From: Ficedula albicollis
Taxonomy: Eukaryota; Chordata; Aves; Passeriformes; Muscicapidae
Length of the DNA: 64,000 nucleotides
Assembly (NCBI RefSeq): GCF_000247815.1
Contig: NC_021680.1
Location: 2,830,649-2,894,648, forward strand
Reading direction: 5' to 3'
Part shown: piece by piece, positions 36,161 through 48,650 of the stretch
Numbering within the stretch: position 1 is the first letter of the stretch
How the letters are laid out: each line of letters opens with the position of its first letter
Made by a program: the position numbers and the translations under genes
Notes under the pieces: model-generated
Seen by the model: only the letters and a program-made list of their open reading frames with translations
Databases searched by the model: none
Told to the model about the DNA's origin: nothing

Positions 36161-39100
36161 CACATCTCTGACCCACCCCAAACCCAAATCCAACAAAAAA
36201 AAAATCCACAGAGCCGGGTTCAAACCCCTTTTCCAGCCTGGAGAGGAAGGCAGGGAGGACGCTTGACGTGAGCTGTGATGTGAGCACTCCCTGCCAAGCC
36301 ACTGAAGCCACCTGGCCCGTGCCCTGCTGAGCAGGCACAGCCCCCCCCGGGGCTCGGGTGGCCCTGTGCGTGCAGCTGCTGAGGGAGGCTCCCCAGCCAG
36401 CACAGCAGCCCTCCCCAGGGCCCAGGCTCTGCACCACATCCCTGGCAGGGGCAGGGAGCATCGCCCGGCTCCGCAACGGGGCTGAGCTCCCCCAGCTCCC
36501 CCTCCCAGCAGCGCTCAGACTGGCGTGGGGTGTGATGTGGGGTTGAGTTTAACCAGAGTGGGAAAAGGCAGTTTGCATCTCAAGTGCAGGTGGAGGCATC
36601 TGTCTTGCCCAAGTGACGATTTGCCACAAATGCACCCTCCTCTCCATCAGCGCCACATGTTTCACCCCCCAGAGCATTATCCAGGGGGAATATACACATG
36701 CTTCAGGGTCACTCTTGGCTTCTCGGGTCACACATCCTTAAGAAAACCCACCCCAGAGCACGTGTCAGGCCCAGCCTGCCTGAGACCTGCCATCCCCCAA
36801 ACACAACCCCAGTATGCAAACCCTGCCTGAGCACCCTGCTGTCCCCTCCTCGCCCCGTGTATGCCTTTAACAGTTTGCTGGATTACCCATTGCAACTAAA
36901 ATAACAAAGCTACAAAAGAAGAGGGCGAACAGAGGCGACATTCTGCAGCAATTAGGGCTGAACAGGGGAGCAGGGAATGAATGGACAATGGGGAGGGCAG
37001 GGACCCGGCAGCCCGGGTTCCGACAGGCTGGGCACGAACTGTCCTCAAGAGGCCGGGTCCGAGCCAGGCAGCAGCGAGCTGGACGTGAGGAAGGCAGGGA
37101 GATGAAAAGGGTCATTTAAACAAGCAGGGGGCAGCCCCCACAGGGCCTCCCTGTCCGCTTGGCTTCACCACAGAGTGTCCAGGGAAGAGCAGCTCCCCTC
37201 CTTCCCCCCCTCTCTGGAGCCTTTCAGGTGGCGGGGGGACGCTGGCAAGCTGCGGTGGGCTCTGCTTAGAAAGGAAGGAATCCATTAATCTCTCTGGTAA
37301 TTACTGCCACATATGGATTTGCACAATTACACTTCGTTAATTGGTTATTACAGGCGAGCCAGACTGATTGGGCAGAACGGCTGAGCTTTAACCCCTTCGC
37401 TGCCCCCCACCCAGGGACGGCCAAATTTGAGGCAGCCTTCCTCCCAAAATAGGGGAGTTCTCCTGCAACCCCTCTGGCCCCTAGGCAAAGGATCAGCAAG
37501 CACAGCTCCCAGCACCCGGACCAGACATCTCTGCTCCCATGGCCTTCCTTTCCACTGGGAATCCCAAAGAAACCTCAAAACAGCCCAACTCCCCAGGCAG
37601 CTTCATCTGCTCTGGGTTTGCAGCAGACACACCAAGTGCTCCCCAGGGTGCTGAGGGATGGCAGACTCAGATTTTGTTTGTTTTCAGAGGGAGGCTGAGG
37701 CTCCTTGTGCACTCCGGCTCTGTGCCCTCAAGCCCAGCAGGGCTGGTGCCAGCAACTGAAGAATCCACCCCTGGGTCTGTCTCAGGCTCTGAACTCAGCT
37801 TCTCCTGCAGGATTTGCAGGGTAATGCTTTTCTTCCTCCAAACACTGAAAACAGAGGCTTTATTCTAGCAACAAATGCACACATAACCAGAGTCATATAA
37901 GCTATAACAAAAAAAAGTACAGGTAAAGCCCTTTTAAAACTCCTGTCAGCACAGGAGTGGAGGCAGCCTGGCCTCCCCACAATGCAGCCATCACCTCTGC
38001 CACCCCTCACAGGTGGGGAATGGACCATCCAAAACCTGCCCCCAAAATGTGTTCTTCAGGATCCAGCAACGTTTCTGGCCAAGAGGCAGGCCAAGGTGAG
38101 AGCAGTTTCTGCCAGAGCTGTATCAAAGGCTTCCCATTAAAAAACCTGTAGCAGGAAAGGAGCTAAGAGCTTTGCAGAATCCCCACAGGGCAGAAGGGCT
38201 CATCTGATGAGAGAGCTGTGCTCAGCAACCACCGACATCAAGGACAGCAGGCATTGGCATCCTGGTCCTTCAGAGCTGCTGCACTGCCCCTTGGACACAA
38301 AAAAAAACCTGCTCCAGACAGCTCCTGTCTCTCCCAAGGGCACAGGATATTGCTCAGCCCAGGCAAGGGCTCACAGAGCCAGGCATCACACCAGGCACAT
38401 GGTGAAGGCTTTCAGCTCAGCTTCTGAACCACCCCAGCAAGCTGCTGCAGCAGGAGCAGGGAAAGAAAGCAAGATCACAGCAAGATGAGGGAAATCTAAT
38501 TCCAAACCAGCCTCATCCTGTGGGTAAAAAAGTCCTTGGGACTTCAGCTGAAACAGAAAATATCTGCAACAAACACATTCCCACCCTTCCCTCCACTGCT
38601 GTCACTGCAGTGATGCCTGCTACAGGTCCTGGCCTAGGTGTAACCTTCTCATTAGCCAATTAAAGTGCTTTTAATGTTCCATCTGCCCTGCCAGGAGTAG
38701 CCGAGCAAGAAAAGTCTCCCTGGAGGTCACTGGAGTTACATGCAAATTGCAGCAGGAGTTGTTCCTGCTGCTCCAGTCGCCTGTGATTTCCCAGCTGCCT
38801 GTCTCCACACAGCCACTCCTTTCTGGTGCAAAATCCAGCTCCAAGCTGGCTGTCTGGAGGGGACCACGGCACAGGCAGCATCTCCCAGCTCCCTGCCAGT
38901 GGTTTTGGGTGTGCGTGAGCTTGTCTCTGAGGCAGGGAAAGGCAGGGCAGCCCAGGAAAGGTTGCAGACCTCTCCCCTAAACCAACTGCCTCTGCAGCAT
39001 TCAGAATGAATCTTCAGAGCTGTCAGTGGGAAGATGGGGCAGAACCTGCAACTGAGCTTAAAAAGGTCAGCTGGGAAAAGCCAGGATGGGAAGGATGCTC

Positions 39101-41438
39101 CCTTAACTGACAGATGCAGGGTGGAAGGGGCCAGCCTGGTTTGGGCAGCACACGATTCCATCCCTGGGCTCTGGTGACAAATCCTCTGTGGATCACTTCC
39201 AGACAAGAGTCTGGGGTCTAAACCTTCCTTCATCTGGAGTAGAACAACAGTTTTTTAGAGCTCAGAGACAAGAAGATAATTTTCTCTCTGTCCTTTACTT
39301 ACACACCTGCCCAACACAGGTTGGTTTTGATTCCCAGAGTTCACAACTGCTGCAAAGGTTACTTTGCATCTGACTGGATCAATTCCAGTGTTGTGCCACT
39401 GATACATAGGGATCAGGCAAATAGTGTGCCTGCTGATGCTAATTAAACTTGACATTGATACATCAATATCATATCAATATATTATGTGACATAATAAAGT
39501 AGCAAGAGAGGTATCTGATTTATATTTCTTGTGACTTGTAAATATATAAAGGCAAGTAAATATATTCCTTTTGGTCAGAATATTGATACACACATGTTGC
39601 AAAAAAGCCCATATGCAGCAGAGGTGGTGAAACACATTAAATCAGGTCAAAACCCAAACCAGGTTCAAAGGGATCTGAAATTAATCAGGCCATTAAGACT
39701 GTTTTCCAGTGGAATTCTGTCTCTCTCTCTGTACATACACACACATATTTAATATATTTGACAAAATCAATGTTTATCTAGGGAGAGGCTCAGTTTTTAG
39801 TGAACCATCACTTTGTTAAAGGTATTATTCTCATGGAAAACTCTTGACTAGCTCTATGAGTAACTGCCACCCAATCTTTTTCAACCTTTATGAGCTGATG
39901 GCCAGAACTCCTTTAGTATAAGCCATCAATAAACACAGACTGAAAACTTTTCCACTACTGCAGGAGGAAAACACAGAGGAACAAAAGCTCAGCTTGCCCA
40001 TCCTCCTGCCCCAAATCAGAGAGACCTTCAAGGACAGAGCTGCCACCTCCTTGCCGAGCCCATCTGTCCCATCACACCTCCACCATTCCTGTTAAACAGC
40101 TTTTCCCAGCACCTGAACTCTCCTGCAGTGGTAGGAGAGTTTCTTTCCAAAACCTGCACCCCAGTTCAAGGATGCCAAGGCTCTGTTCAGCTGGCACTGG
40201 TGGCCAAAGGAGCAGCATGCCCAGCAGGCTGGGCACACCCCACAGCTCTTGGCAGTGCTCCCTGTGGCGTCCCAGCCTCCCAGCCCACAGCTGAGCCCGG
40301 CCCAGGGCAGCACTTACACAAGTGAGGGAAGGATCCCGTCTCCAGGGAATAAGGAGCCTGCGTGCCCGGCTGCATTTCCAACCTGTGTCCTGGCTCTTCA
40401 GCAGACTCAACCATGAAGGGAGGCTTGGGATCAGCTCTGGGCTGATGGAGAAAGAAAGCAGTGTTTACATATTACAGAGGAGCATCTTCACAATCTGTCC
40501 TGAGTTACAAATTTACCTCCCAGACCTTGACCGGGGCTGGGGTTTCCTGTGTTTGCTCTTTGGGCTCTGTCTCTTTGGAAAGTGGGAGATGTTGCAATGC
40601 CAGGGGGAGGGCTGGGGAGGGCTGGGCTGCCTGGGAAGGGCCCTGCCACGCCAAGCAGTCTGTCCACAGCAGCTCTGCTGACAAAGTGTCTCCTGGAAGA
40701 GACTTCTCTTCTTATCCCAGCTCCTAAAGGAACAAAACCGAGCCAACAGCTGCCATCCACACGGTCTGAGCATCTGTCAGTCCTGCTTTCCTCCTTCTCC
40801 CTGCCAGCTGACTGGTTTTTCTCACCTGCACCAGCTCTATCTGGTAACAAGCATCAAGAGGGTGGCAGTGTCAGCCACATCACCACTGGATTCCTGTGTT
40901 GGAGACCACATAGCTGGTCCAAAACCATAGCTGGTGTACCCTCACCAAAGCTGTGTGAGGACAGTGGGGGCAGGTGTGAGAGGTGTGAAGGCAGCAGTGT
41001 TCTGTACACATTCCTGGGCAGTGTCCCAGCTCCTGCAGGTGACCTGGCCAGACCCTTGTCTCCAGGAAGCTTTCAGAAAACAACCAGCCTGCGCTGTGAC
41101 CGGTTTTTCTGGTGCTGGAGTTGGAGCCCCTGGCTTTGTTCTTATCTCTGTTACATTCCCTAGCCATGCGTAGACATCTTCGTGTTTGGATTTTGCCAGT
41201 GCTGATGGAGAAGAGCTACAGGCAAACAACATTCCTCTGCCCTGTCTGAGCAGATAATCTTGGTATCTCATCTCCTCCGCGCTCCCCTTCGGGCTGTGTC
41301 AACACCGCCGGGGTTGTGAAGGGCAGGACTGCTCTGCCTCCACTGCCCCATCCTGTACACTGTGTGCTGCCCAGCCCAGCCCAGCTCCACCAAGAATTCC
41401 TCTGGGGTGCCAGTCAGACCTCTGAGGGGCTTTTAGCC

Positions 41439-41556
41439 ACCTGCCCCTGCTAGATGTCTCCACACTTACAGCATCAAAACACGCGGGTCCCAAAGCGCAC
41501 CTGCCCCTGCTAGATGTCTCCACACTTACGGCATCAAAACACGCAGGTCCCAAAGC
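41439..41556. repeat. 60-bp tandem duplication
   Basis: Unit with CTGCCCCTGCTAGATGTCTC and CATCAAAACACGC, offset 60, a few substitutions. It keeps a minus-strand frame open but does not by itself show coding. Confidence 0.93.
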
Positions 41557-42880
41557 ACAGAGCGGTCTCAGGACGTTGCCTCCAGAGACTCTGAGGATCT
41601 GCATGGCTGGGATCAGCAGCCAGAGCGCTGCCAAAGCCAAGCTGGGCCACCAAGCTGGGCCACACAGCCCCTTCCACATCAGTGCCAAGTGCCAGGACAT
41701 CTCCTGCAGGAGAAGCAGCCACAGGGAGTCCAGGCACGCAGAGGGGCCAAATCGCTGCTTTGCTTTTGCTGGCGTTTTCAGGAAGTTCTTAACCTGAAAC
41801 CGCAGCAAATTCCTCAAATTCAAGTTCTCATGGAGCTGAAACCCTGCAGGGTAGTCTGGATTGAAGCCAGGGAGTGAGAAAACAGACTCCTCTTTCGGAG
41901 CTGTAGAAATCCAGTGTGCTCCATCAGCCACAAGCATTGCCCCTCTTGTGTCCTTGCACTGCTGCGGGTAAGATGGATCCAAGCCCCTTCTTTTCTTTCT
42001 TTGTTTTTATTTTCACCCAGGAAGGGCTCTCCAGCAGTCAAATCATGACTCAGGGACTCCAGATCCCCTCAAACCTGCCAGTGGCCTTTCAGATCCACTC
42101 AGGCTTGCCCACAAATGTGATTTTCTGAGCCCTGAGCTGTGATGCTCAGATGCTTCTTGCCATCCCTTTCCCTTCCTCAGACCCAGCACATCACAGCAGC
42201 TGCCAGAGCATGGAGCTGCCCCAGAAATGAATCTCCAGTGTGACATGGCACAGCTTTAATTACACGACAGGAGCCATAAGAAAAGCTGCAAAACTCTCAA
42301 AATCTTAAACCTCCACTTGAGGCACTTTGGCTGTGAGCAGAAGTAGCAGGACATGAACTCTCCAAGCACTCAGAAAAGCTGATTCAGTGTCCTGTTGATA
42401 CAGTGCAGCCAAACAAACTAATGATGGACAGGACTGGGGGTTTTGGTTTTACAGTGATACCAAAGGAATTATTTCAGCCCCACGGTGACAATACCCACCA
42501 GCTTCCTTATTATATTTTATTGATCTTGCCCTAAACACATGTGGCTGGAGGAAATGACGCATAAATTACTAACAAGTTAATTTCTTGCTCTGACACAGAC
42601 TCACAACAGCCCTTTGAAGGGGAACCAGGAAAGACAATGTGTGAAAGGATAAGGGCAATGAGACAAGCTTGGATGTAACAATCCCATGTGAATGATTATT
42701 GCTGCAACTAATGTAATCTAATAATGAAGAATTTACACCAGATGTCCCCCAGAATATGCCAGGCAGACTCAGGATTCAGCAGTGGATCCCTTTCTAAGGA
42801 AACCTTGTCAGGAGGGGAAAAATGCTGTTGTCTGTTCATCAGACGAGAGGTTGTAGACCTTTGTAGTCAGAATTGTAACA

Positions 42881-43038
42881 AAAGCCTGCCTTGCAAAGCT
42901 TCTGTTCAGCACATCTGATGGTCCATTTGTTTTCAGGTGAAATTTCAGAGGTTGGGATTGGAAAAGCCTGCCTTGCAAAGCTTCTGTTCAGCAGATCTGA
43001 TGGTCCAGTTGTTTTCAGGTGAAATTTCAGAGGTTGGG
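42881..43038. repeat. 82-bp tandem duplication
   Basis: Unit starting AAAGCCTGCCTTGCAAAGCT, offset 82, with about three differences. Confidence 0.93.
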
Positions 43039-43133
43039 TTTGACCTAGAAGGCTTCTGATTCAGGGCTGGCACCAGGATCTCCCCTGTCTCTCCTTGGAA
43101 CTCAGAGGGAGCTTCTGGACCATCAGTATCCAA

Positions 43134-43239
43134 GACAGGTGGATAAAGAATGGAGAATCACTTCTTTTTATTTCTTTTGAACTTGCATCCCTTCACTTCT
43201 CTCAAGTACATCCTTAAAAGAGTCCTGGACATCCCTGTC
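43134..43239. repeat. Dispersed direct repeat, copy 1
   Basis: Shares GACAGGTG, TAAAGAATGGAGAATCACTT and AAGTACATCCTTAAAAGAGT with 44829-44949, 1.7 kb away. Unknown repeat. Confidence 0.85.
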
Positions 43240-44828
43240 AGCTACCAACTGGGCACTGATTTCCATGGCACGCTTGGCAATCAGCCAAACCAGAGACCCA
43301 GCATCCCTACGACCTCTTCATTCAAAAACCACTCTGAGCTAAGTGGAAAAGCAGGCAGAAACCACACTTCTCACTCTCCCTCCTTGCCTCTGTTGCTTAT
43401 TCAAAATACCTCTTTGAAGGTATTTTGTACAGGCATTCCACACACCTCTTCCAGCTGCACTTTGGGCTTTGAATTGCTGTTCATGATTCCTCCTCAGTAA
43501 CCGCTGTTATTTAAGTAGCTCTGTGGGATGAGGGGGGAAGGGGAGCTTTAGCAAGACCCAGATCCACTAAAACACAAACCACCACATTCAACGTGAAAGA
43601 TTTGTTTAAGCCCCATTAACTTAATTGGGACTTAGCACCTTGTCCACTGGTCGTTCTTGCAGAAGACCCGGAGATGTCTGCAGTGAACATGTGTGAGTGT
43701 GAGCACGCTGTGACTGTGTCCAAACTGCATCCCCCCGTGCTCTCCTGTGACCCTCCTGTGCCAGGTAGCTGGTAGTGGAGGCTGCTTGTCTGCTGAGATC
43801 TATTTCTGTGATCAGAGCCTCTGTCCTAGCAGGCTCACAGCTGCTCCAAAGGACTCTGCAAACAATGGCACAAACATAGCTGCACTTAGGACTTGCAAAC
43901 CCTGATTTCTGCCAGTTTGTGTGTCAGGCATCACCATGCCTAGAAAGGACTTGCAAACAGGAGCAAAGATCAGGCCTAATTTTAGTAAGCCCTTAGGCTG
44001 GGCGTCCCCTGGCTGGGCTTGCTTTGATGAAACACAATCATGGGATGAAAGAAAGCAAAAACCCAGCTGGCACCTGCTGGGAGGGCGGGGAGAGAGAATC
44101 TGGCAAGCAGGAGGTTCCTACAGAGATTGCCAGCACTACTACACATCTGATTTGCTTTTTTGGGCAGGGTGGTGAATCCAAAGGTGATAAGCATTTGGCT
44201 TGGCTGGCCAGACGAGATGTGCATCAGGCACTGCCCTCTCTCTCCTCTCTCTGCACTCTCAAGGCAGCTCCTTCAGCTGTGCTTCATTCACATCTCCAGC
44301 CCTTGAGTTTCAGTGAGGATTGAGGCTCTGCTGGAGTGGAACACATCAGTGGGAATAGCTGCTCCCCTGGGCTGCTGGGCTACCAGACATCTGGACAGCC
44401 AATTTCACATTTCAGTTTGCAGCACAGCACAAGGATTGTTGTTAGAGGGTGTCTTTGAACCTCAGGAAATTTGGTTATCTGTAGTATTTTTAGCTTTATT
44501 TACAGCTCAGTGCCATGGAAAGACAAATGTTTAACCAAACTGGCCATGACTTTGTTCTCCAAATACTTTCAGTGAGGAAGAGTGACTGTGAAGTGAGAAA
44601 AACCTTGCTGCTGTCTGAGCAACAAAAGAGGTTAGTAAAGATTCTTGGCTACCCTTTCTCTAGATCTGAAGTCATGAAGAAAGTGCTACAGCCCAGCTAT
44701 GCTCTTTAACCAAAGAGCATTTTGTGTTCTTCTTGCACTATTTTTTTTCTGTAAACACCCAGTGGTTTCACTGTGATAACCCTTGTGAGCTTCCCAAACC
44801 CATTCCTTGCCCCCACTCTCTCTTTCCA

Positions 44829-44949
44829 GACAGGTGAATAAAGAATGGAGAATCACTTCTTTTTATTTATTTTGAACTTGAATTCCCTTCCCCTCTCTCA
44901 AGTACATCCTTAAAAGAGTGTTCCATCCCTGTCCTGGACATCCCTGTCC
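44829..44949. repeat. Dispersed direct repeat, copy 2
   Basis: Partner of 43134-43239, with a small insertion near the end. Could be the two ends of an unknown element or a local duplication. Confidence 0.85.
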
Positions 44950-45446
44950 AGCACCTCGTTGCACCCTGTGCCCACCAGCTGGGTTTTATGGAGGTGGTGT
45001 GCCCTGCAGGGCTCTTTGTGGGATGGAAGGGCAGAATGCTGAGGACATTTCTGTGCCTGCTCTCTGTCACGGGGAATGGGGCTTTGCCTGCACTGGAAAC
45101 CACTCTAGGAAAACATGCAGACATTCGTGGAAGCTACAGCAATTAGGTTAATTAAGGACTGGGGCAGGCCCATATGTTTTCTGATCTGTTTTTTTTTTTA
45201 GGTCCCCTGTTGCACCTGTTCCCACAGCATCCAAACACCCTGCAGGCTTAGGTTTTCCCACTGGAGACATGGGAACAGAAGGATGGCTGTCCCAGATCAC
45301 AGCAAAGGCCTGTTTGGCCTCCCATCAAGCAGCAGAAGGAGAAGGCAGGGAGGTGACAATAGGACATGTCATTCCCCTGGTACAGGTCCTCTGCTCTCCT
45401 GGGAAGGTCCCAGAGCTCTCCTCTGAGGACTTCTGCATCATTCTTT

Positions 45447-45520
45447 CACCCTCCTGGAGGTAGTTACAAAACGTGCAGATGTGGCACTTTGGGATGTGCT
45501 TTAGTGGGAGATGGCACCCA
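45447..45520 (+). mobile_element. CR1 LINE remnant
   Basis: Short diverged stretch: CCTCCTGGAGGTAGTTACAA, GTGCAGATGTGGCACTTTGG, GCTTTAGTGGG. Same CR1 3' region as at 5512-5705. Confidence 0.65.
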
Positions 45521-47729
45521 AACCCCTGGTGTGGCTTGGAACATCCTCTGGGACACGGGGTGCCACTGTCAGAGAGTGTCTGTCTCCTGTCAGAGAGCCC
45601 CTGCTCATTGCACCATCTTCCACCTGTAGGATAACCCAGTCTGAGACAGGGGTTTGCAGCAGACAGCCTCTCAGGGCTCTTCAAATCCTATTTCCTAGGA
45701 ACCTCTGACAAGTTCTTTCCTCAGGTGTAAGCTCAAGGAGAAATCTGCACTTCAGAGTTAATTTTGCTCACTGAAAAATCTGGGGGAGCCCATGTTCCTG
45801 TGACTCCTCCAGATGATTCATCCTTGCACAGTGCATTTCTCTAAGGTAGAATCACTTTCTGGAGCCTCATGGAAGTAGAGTGCCTGCTGTTTGCAACCAT
45901 CTCCTGCTCATGCAGGAACATGAATAGAGTGCTTTTAGAGTCTGTGGAGTCCCCATCACCCAATTCTGCCACAAAAAGGCTGACCTGCAAGACTTTCTCC
46001 CACTTAGGAGGCAGGGAAGGGTGTCATGAGGATTCATTCACCATTTAACGGGCTGAGAAAATGTGCCCTGTGTGCCTGCAAAGAAACAGGAAGCAAAAGT
46101 GACAAAACAAAAGCTTTGACTGATCATTGTGAGTGTGTGTGTGAGTTTTTGTGTGTTATTAGCTTTGTCTGGCAGCATTTGAAACACTTTTGTCAGCCAC
46201 TAAAGGAACCACTTCTGAATTTAATTTCAGAAGTGGACAAATAGCAGACTGGAGAAAATGGGGATCTGTGTCTGATTTCTTTTCAGTAGTTCTCTGACTT
46301 CCACGAGCCCCACACTTGTAAGAAGTTGCAGTTACTTTACAAGATGCTTCGTAGGTCTGGTAAGTTTTAAAGATGCAGATTTTAAACTCAGTTGTAGCAA
46401 AAGCACGGGTTAGAAGATAGAATAGAAGAACTTCTGCTGTATCTGTTTTTTTCCAGGGTTGCACTGACCAAAAGTGATCCGCTGTGAAGGAACAGAGATC
46501 TTCTTCACCCAGCAGCTCCTGGCTTACCTGCAGAGCTTTCCTCTGCTGCCTTCAGCAGAAATACAGCAAGGACTGCAGAGGGTCCTCTCTCTGTGTCCTA
46601 GGACAGGACTGTCCAGGACAAACCCCACTATCTTTCTGCTCAAACTGCATCATTTCCCCACGGGATATCGTGGCTGTTCGTGCAATGACAGCATTCCACC
46701 ATGTCTGATTTTCATGTTATCTGGGTTGTTTGCACTGACAAGAGATGAGGTAAAGTGGGGACATTGCCTTTTCATGCTCTGTGGGTTGTGCTGCATTTCC
46801 CCCTTGGTTTGGGCCAGGCTGAGCTTGATTTCCCAAGATCCTGAAGTGAACACATCCTGCCTGATTGCAGCCCCTCCTTTCCAGAAATTATCCTATGGGA
46901 TAAGCCCTGAACAAAGTGTTTCCTATCCCCCCTTTAACCCTTTTCCTTCCACCCAAGTGCTCCATGGCCCAAGGCCTGCTCCAGAAGGCACAAATTCACT
47001 GTGATTCCCTCATCCTGCCCACTCAGAGGCTGTCAGAAGCCAAAAATGACAGCACTGGAGTGCCAGAAGCGAGCAAGTCACCTGCAATTTCACACCTGCC
47101 ATCGCTGCTTTCGTGGCAGCTGGCGAGGCGAGAAGTTGATGAAGGTCCCACTTGGCCCAGGCTGAAAGTCAAAGCAAATGTTGGGTTTTTCAGGGAATGT
47201 CCTTCCCTGAAGTAGGAAGGCAGGTAGAAAAACCTGCTGGCAGCTGCCTGGGGGCATCTGCTGCTGCCTTGCTTAGGAGGCATTTGTGCTTTCTGCACGC
47301 TGTCCTGCCCTTGGCAGCAGCTTTCCTGAGCTGCAAAAAGCACTGACCATCATCAGCTGTGCAAACACTTTCTGGGCTGCAGATTTCTTTCTGTGGAGTC
47401 ACAGCTGAGCTGTACTGGCCAAGTCTGCATCCCTTCTAAGTGAGGATTAACAGTGCCAGGTGAGTAGCAGAAACCATCCAGCAGGTTTTGAGCCCACTGG
47501 TCCAATCTAACCTGCAATTTTGATAGTTTCTTCCTACAGGTGTGCAGGAGAGAGGCCACAAACCAGGCAAGGGAGCTCCATGGGACAACTGTGCAATTGC
47601 TGGGACATGCTGGGCTCTGGCTTTCCTGGCCAGTACCAACAGGAGCCTGTCCTGCCTGTGGCTGGGCAAGCCCAGGCTGTATTTCTCATTTGATGTGAGT
47701 TTTGGCTCCCAGGGAGCAGCAAACCTGTG

Positions 47730-48415
47730 GATTTCTCTGTCCCTGGCATGCTCATCACAACAATTTGCTCCTCTAGGTCTGCGGACTGCAGACCTGTTTG
47801 GGTTTAGGGTAAATTTGGGAGAAAATTTTTGAATAGGGTTTTTCTAGGAAATAGATTTAAGCAGTTCCTCCCCCAGCTGGTTTGGGGGAAATATTTCCTC
47901 GGAGAGAAGTGGAAAAAAATTGTTTACTTAATAGGCAAAGCACTTCCAGCACAAAAATGAACAATACTAAATAGCAAAACCTCTCGCTGTTTTGAAGAGA
48001 TGGTAAATTTAGAAGAGTTTTTTTCATGGATTGCAGCTTGCTTTACTGGGTTTGTTTTCAGTCCCTCTGGCTGATTTCTCTGTCCCTGGCATGCTCATCA
48101 CAACAATTTGCTCCTCTAGGTCTGCGGACTGCAGACCTGTTTGGGTTTAGGGTAAATTTGGGAGAAAATTTTTGAATAGGGTTTTTCTAGGAAATAGATT
48201 TAAGCAGTTCCTCCCCCAGCTGGTTTGGGGGAAATATTTCCTCGGAGAGAAGTGGAAAAAAATTGTTTACTTAATAGGCAAAGCACTTCCAGCACAAAAA
48301 TGAACAATACTAAATAGCAAAACCTCTCGCTGTTTTGAAGAGATGGTAAATTTAGAAGAGTTTTTTTCATGGATTGCAGCTTGCTTTACTGGGTTTGTTT
48401 TCAGTCCCTCTGGCT
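47730..48415. repeat. 343-bp perfect tandem duplication
   Basis: Copies 47730-48072 and 48073-48415 follow each other directly with constant offset 343 and no difference that I could see. Either very recent or an assembly error; it ends about 100 bp before the A32-C99 block. Confidence 0.95.
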
Positions 48416-48518
48416 CTGGGAAATGCCACGGCCCAGGCCAGGCCCCAGTGAGTCATGAGTGTGAGCTTTTGGTGCTTTTCTGGGTTTTTAGTTTAGAATA
48501 GGTTTGAATAATTTTAAG

Positions 48519-48650
<132 letters not shown>

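Noticed and set aside
41299..41982. 227-codon minus-strand open frame with an internal 20-residue repeat
   Set aside because: The repeat is just the 60-bp tandem DNA duplication; the composition is low in typical domain features and I recognise no family.
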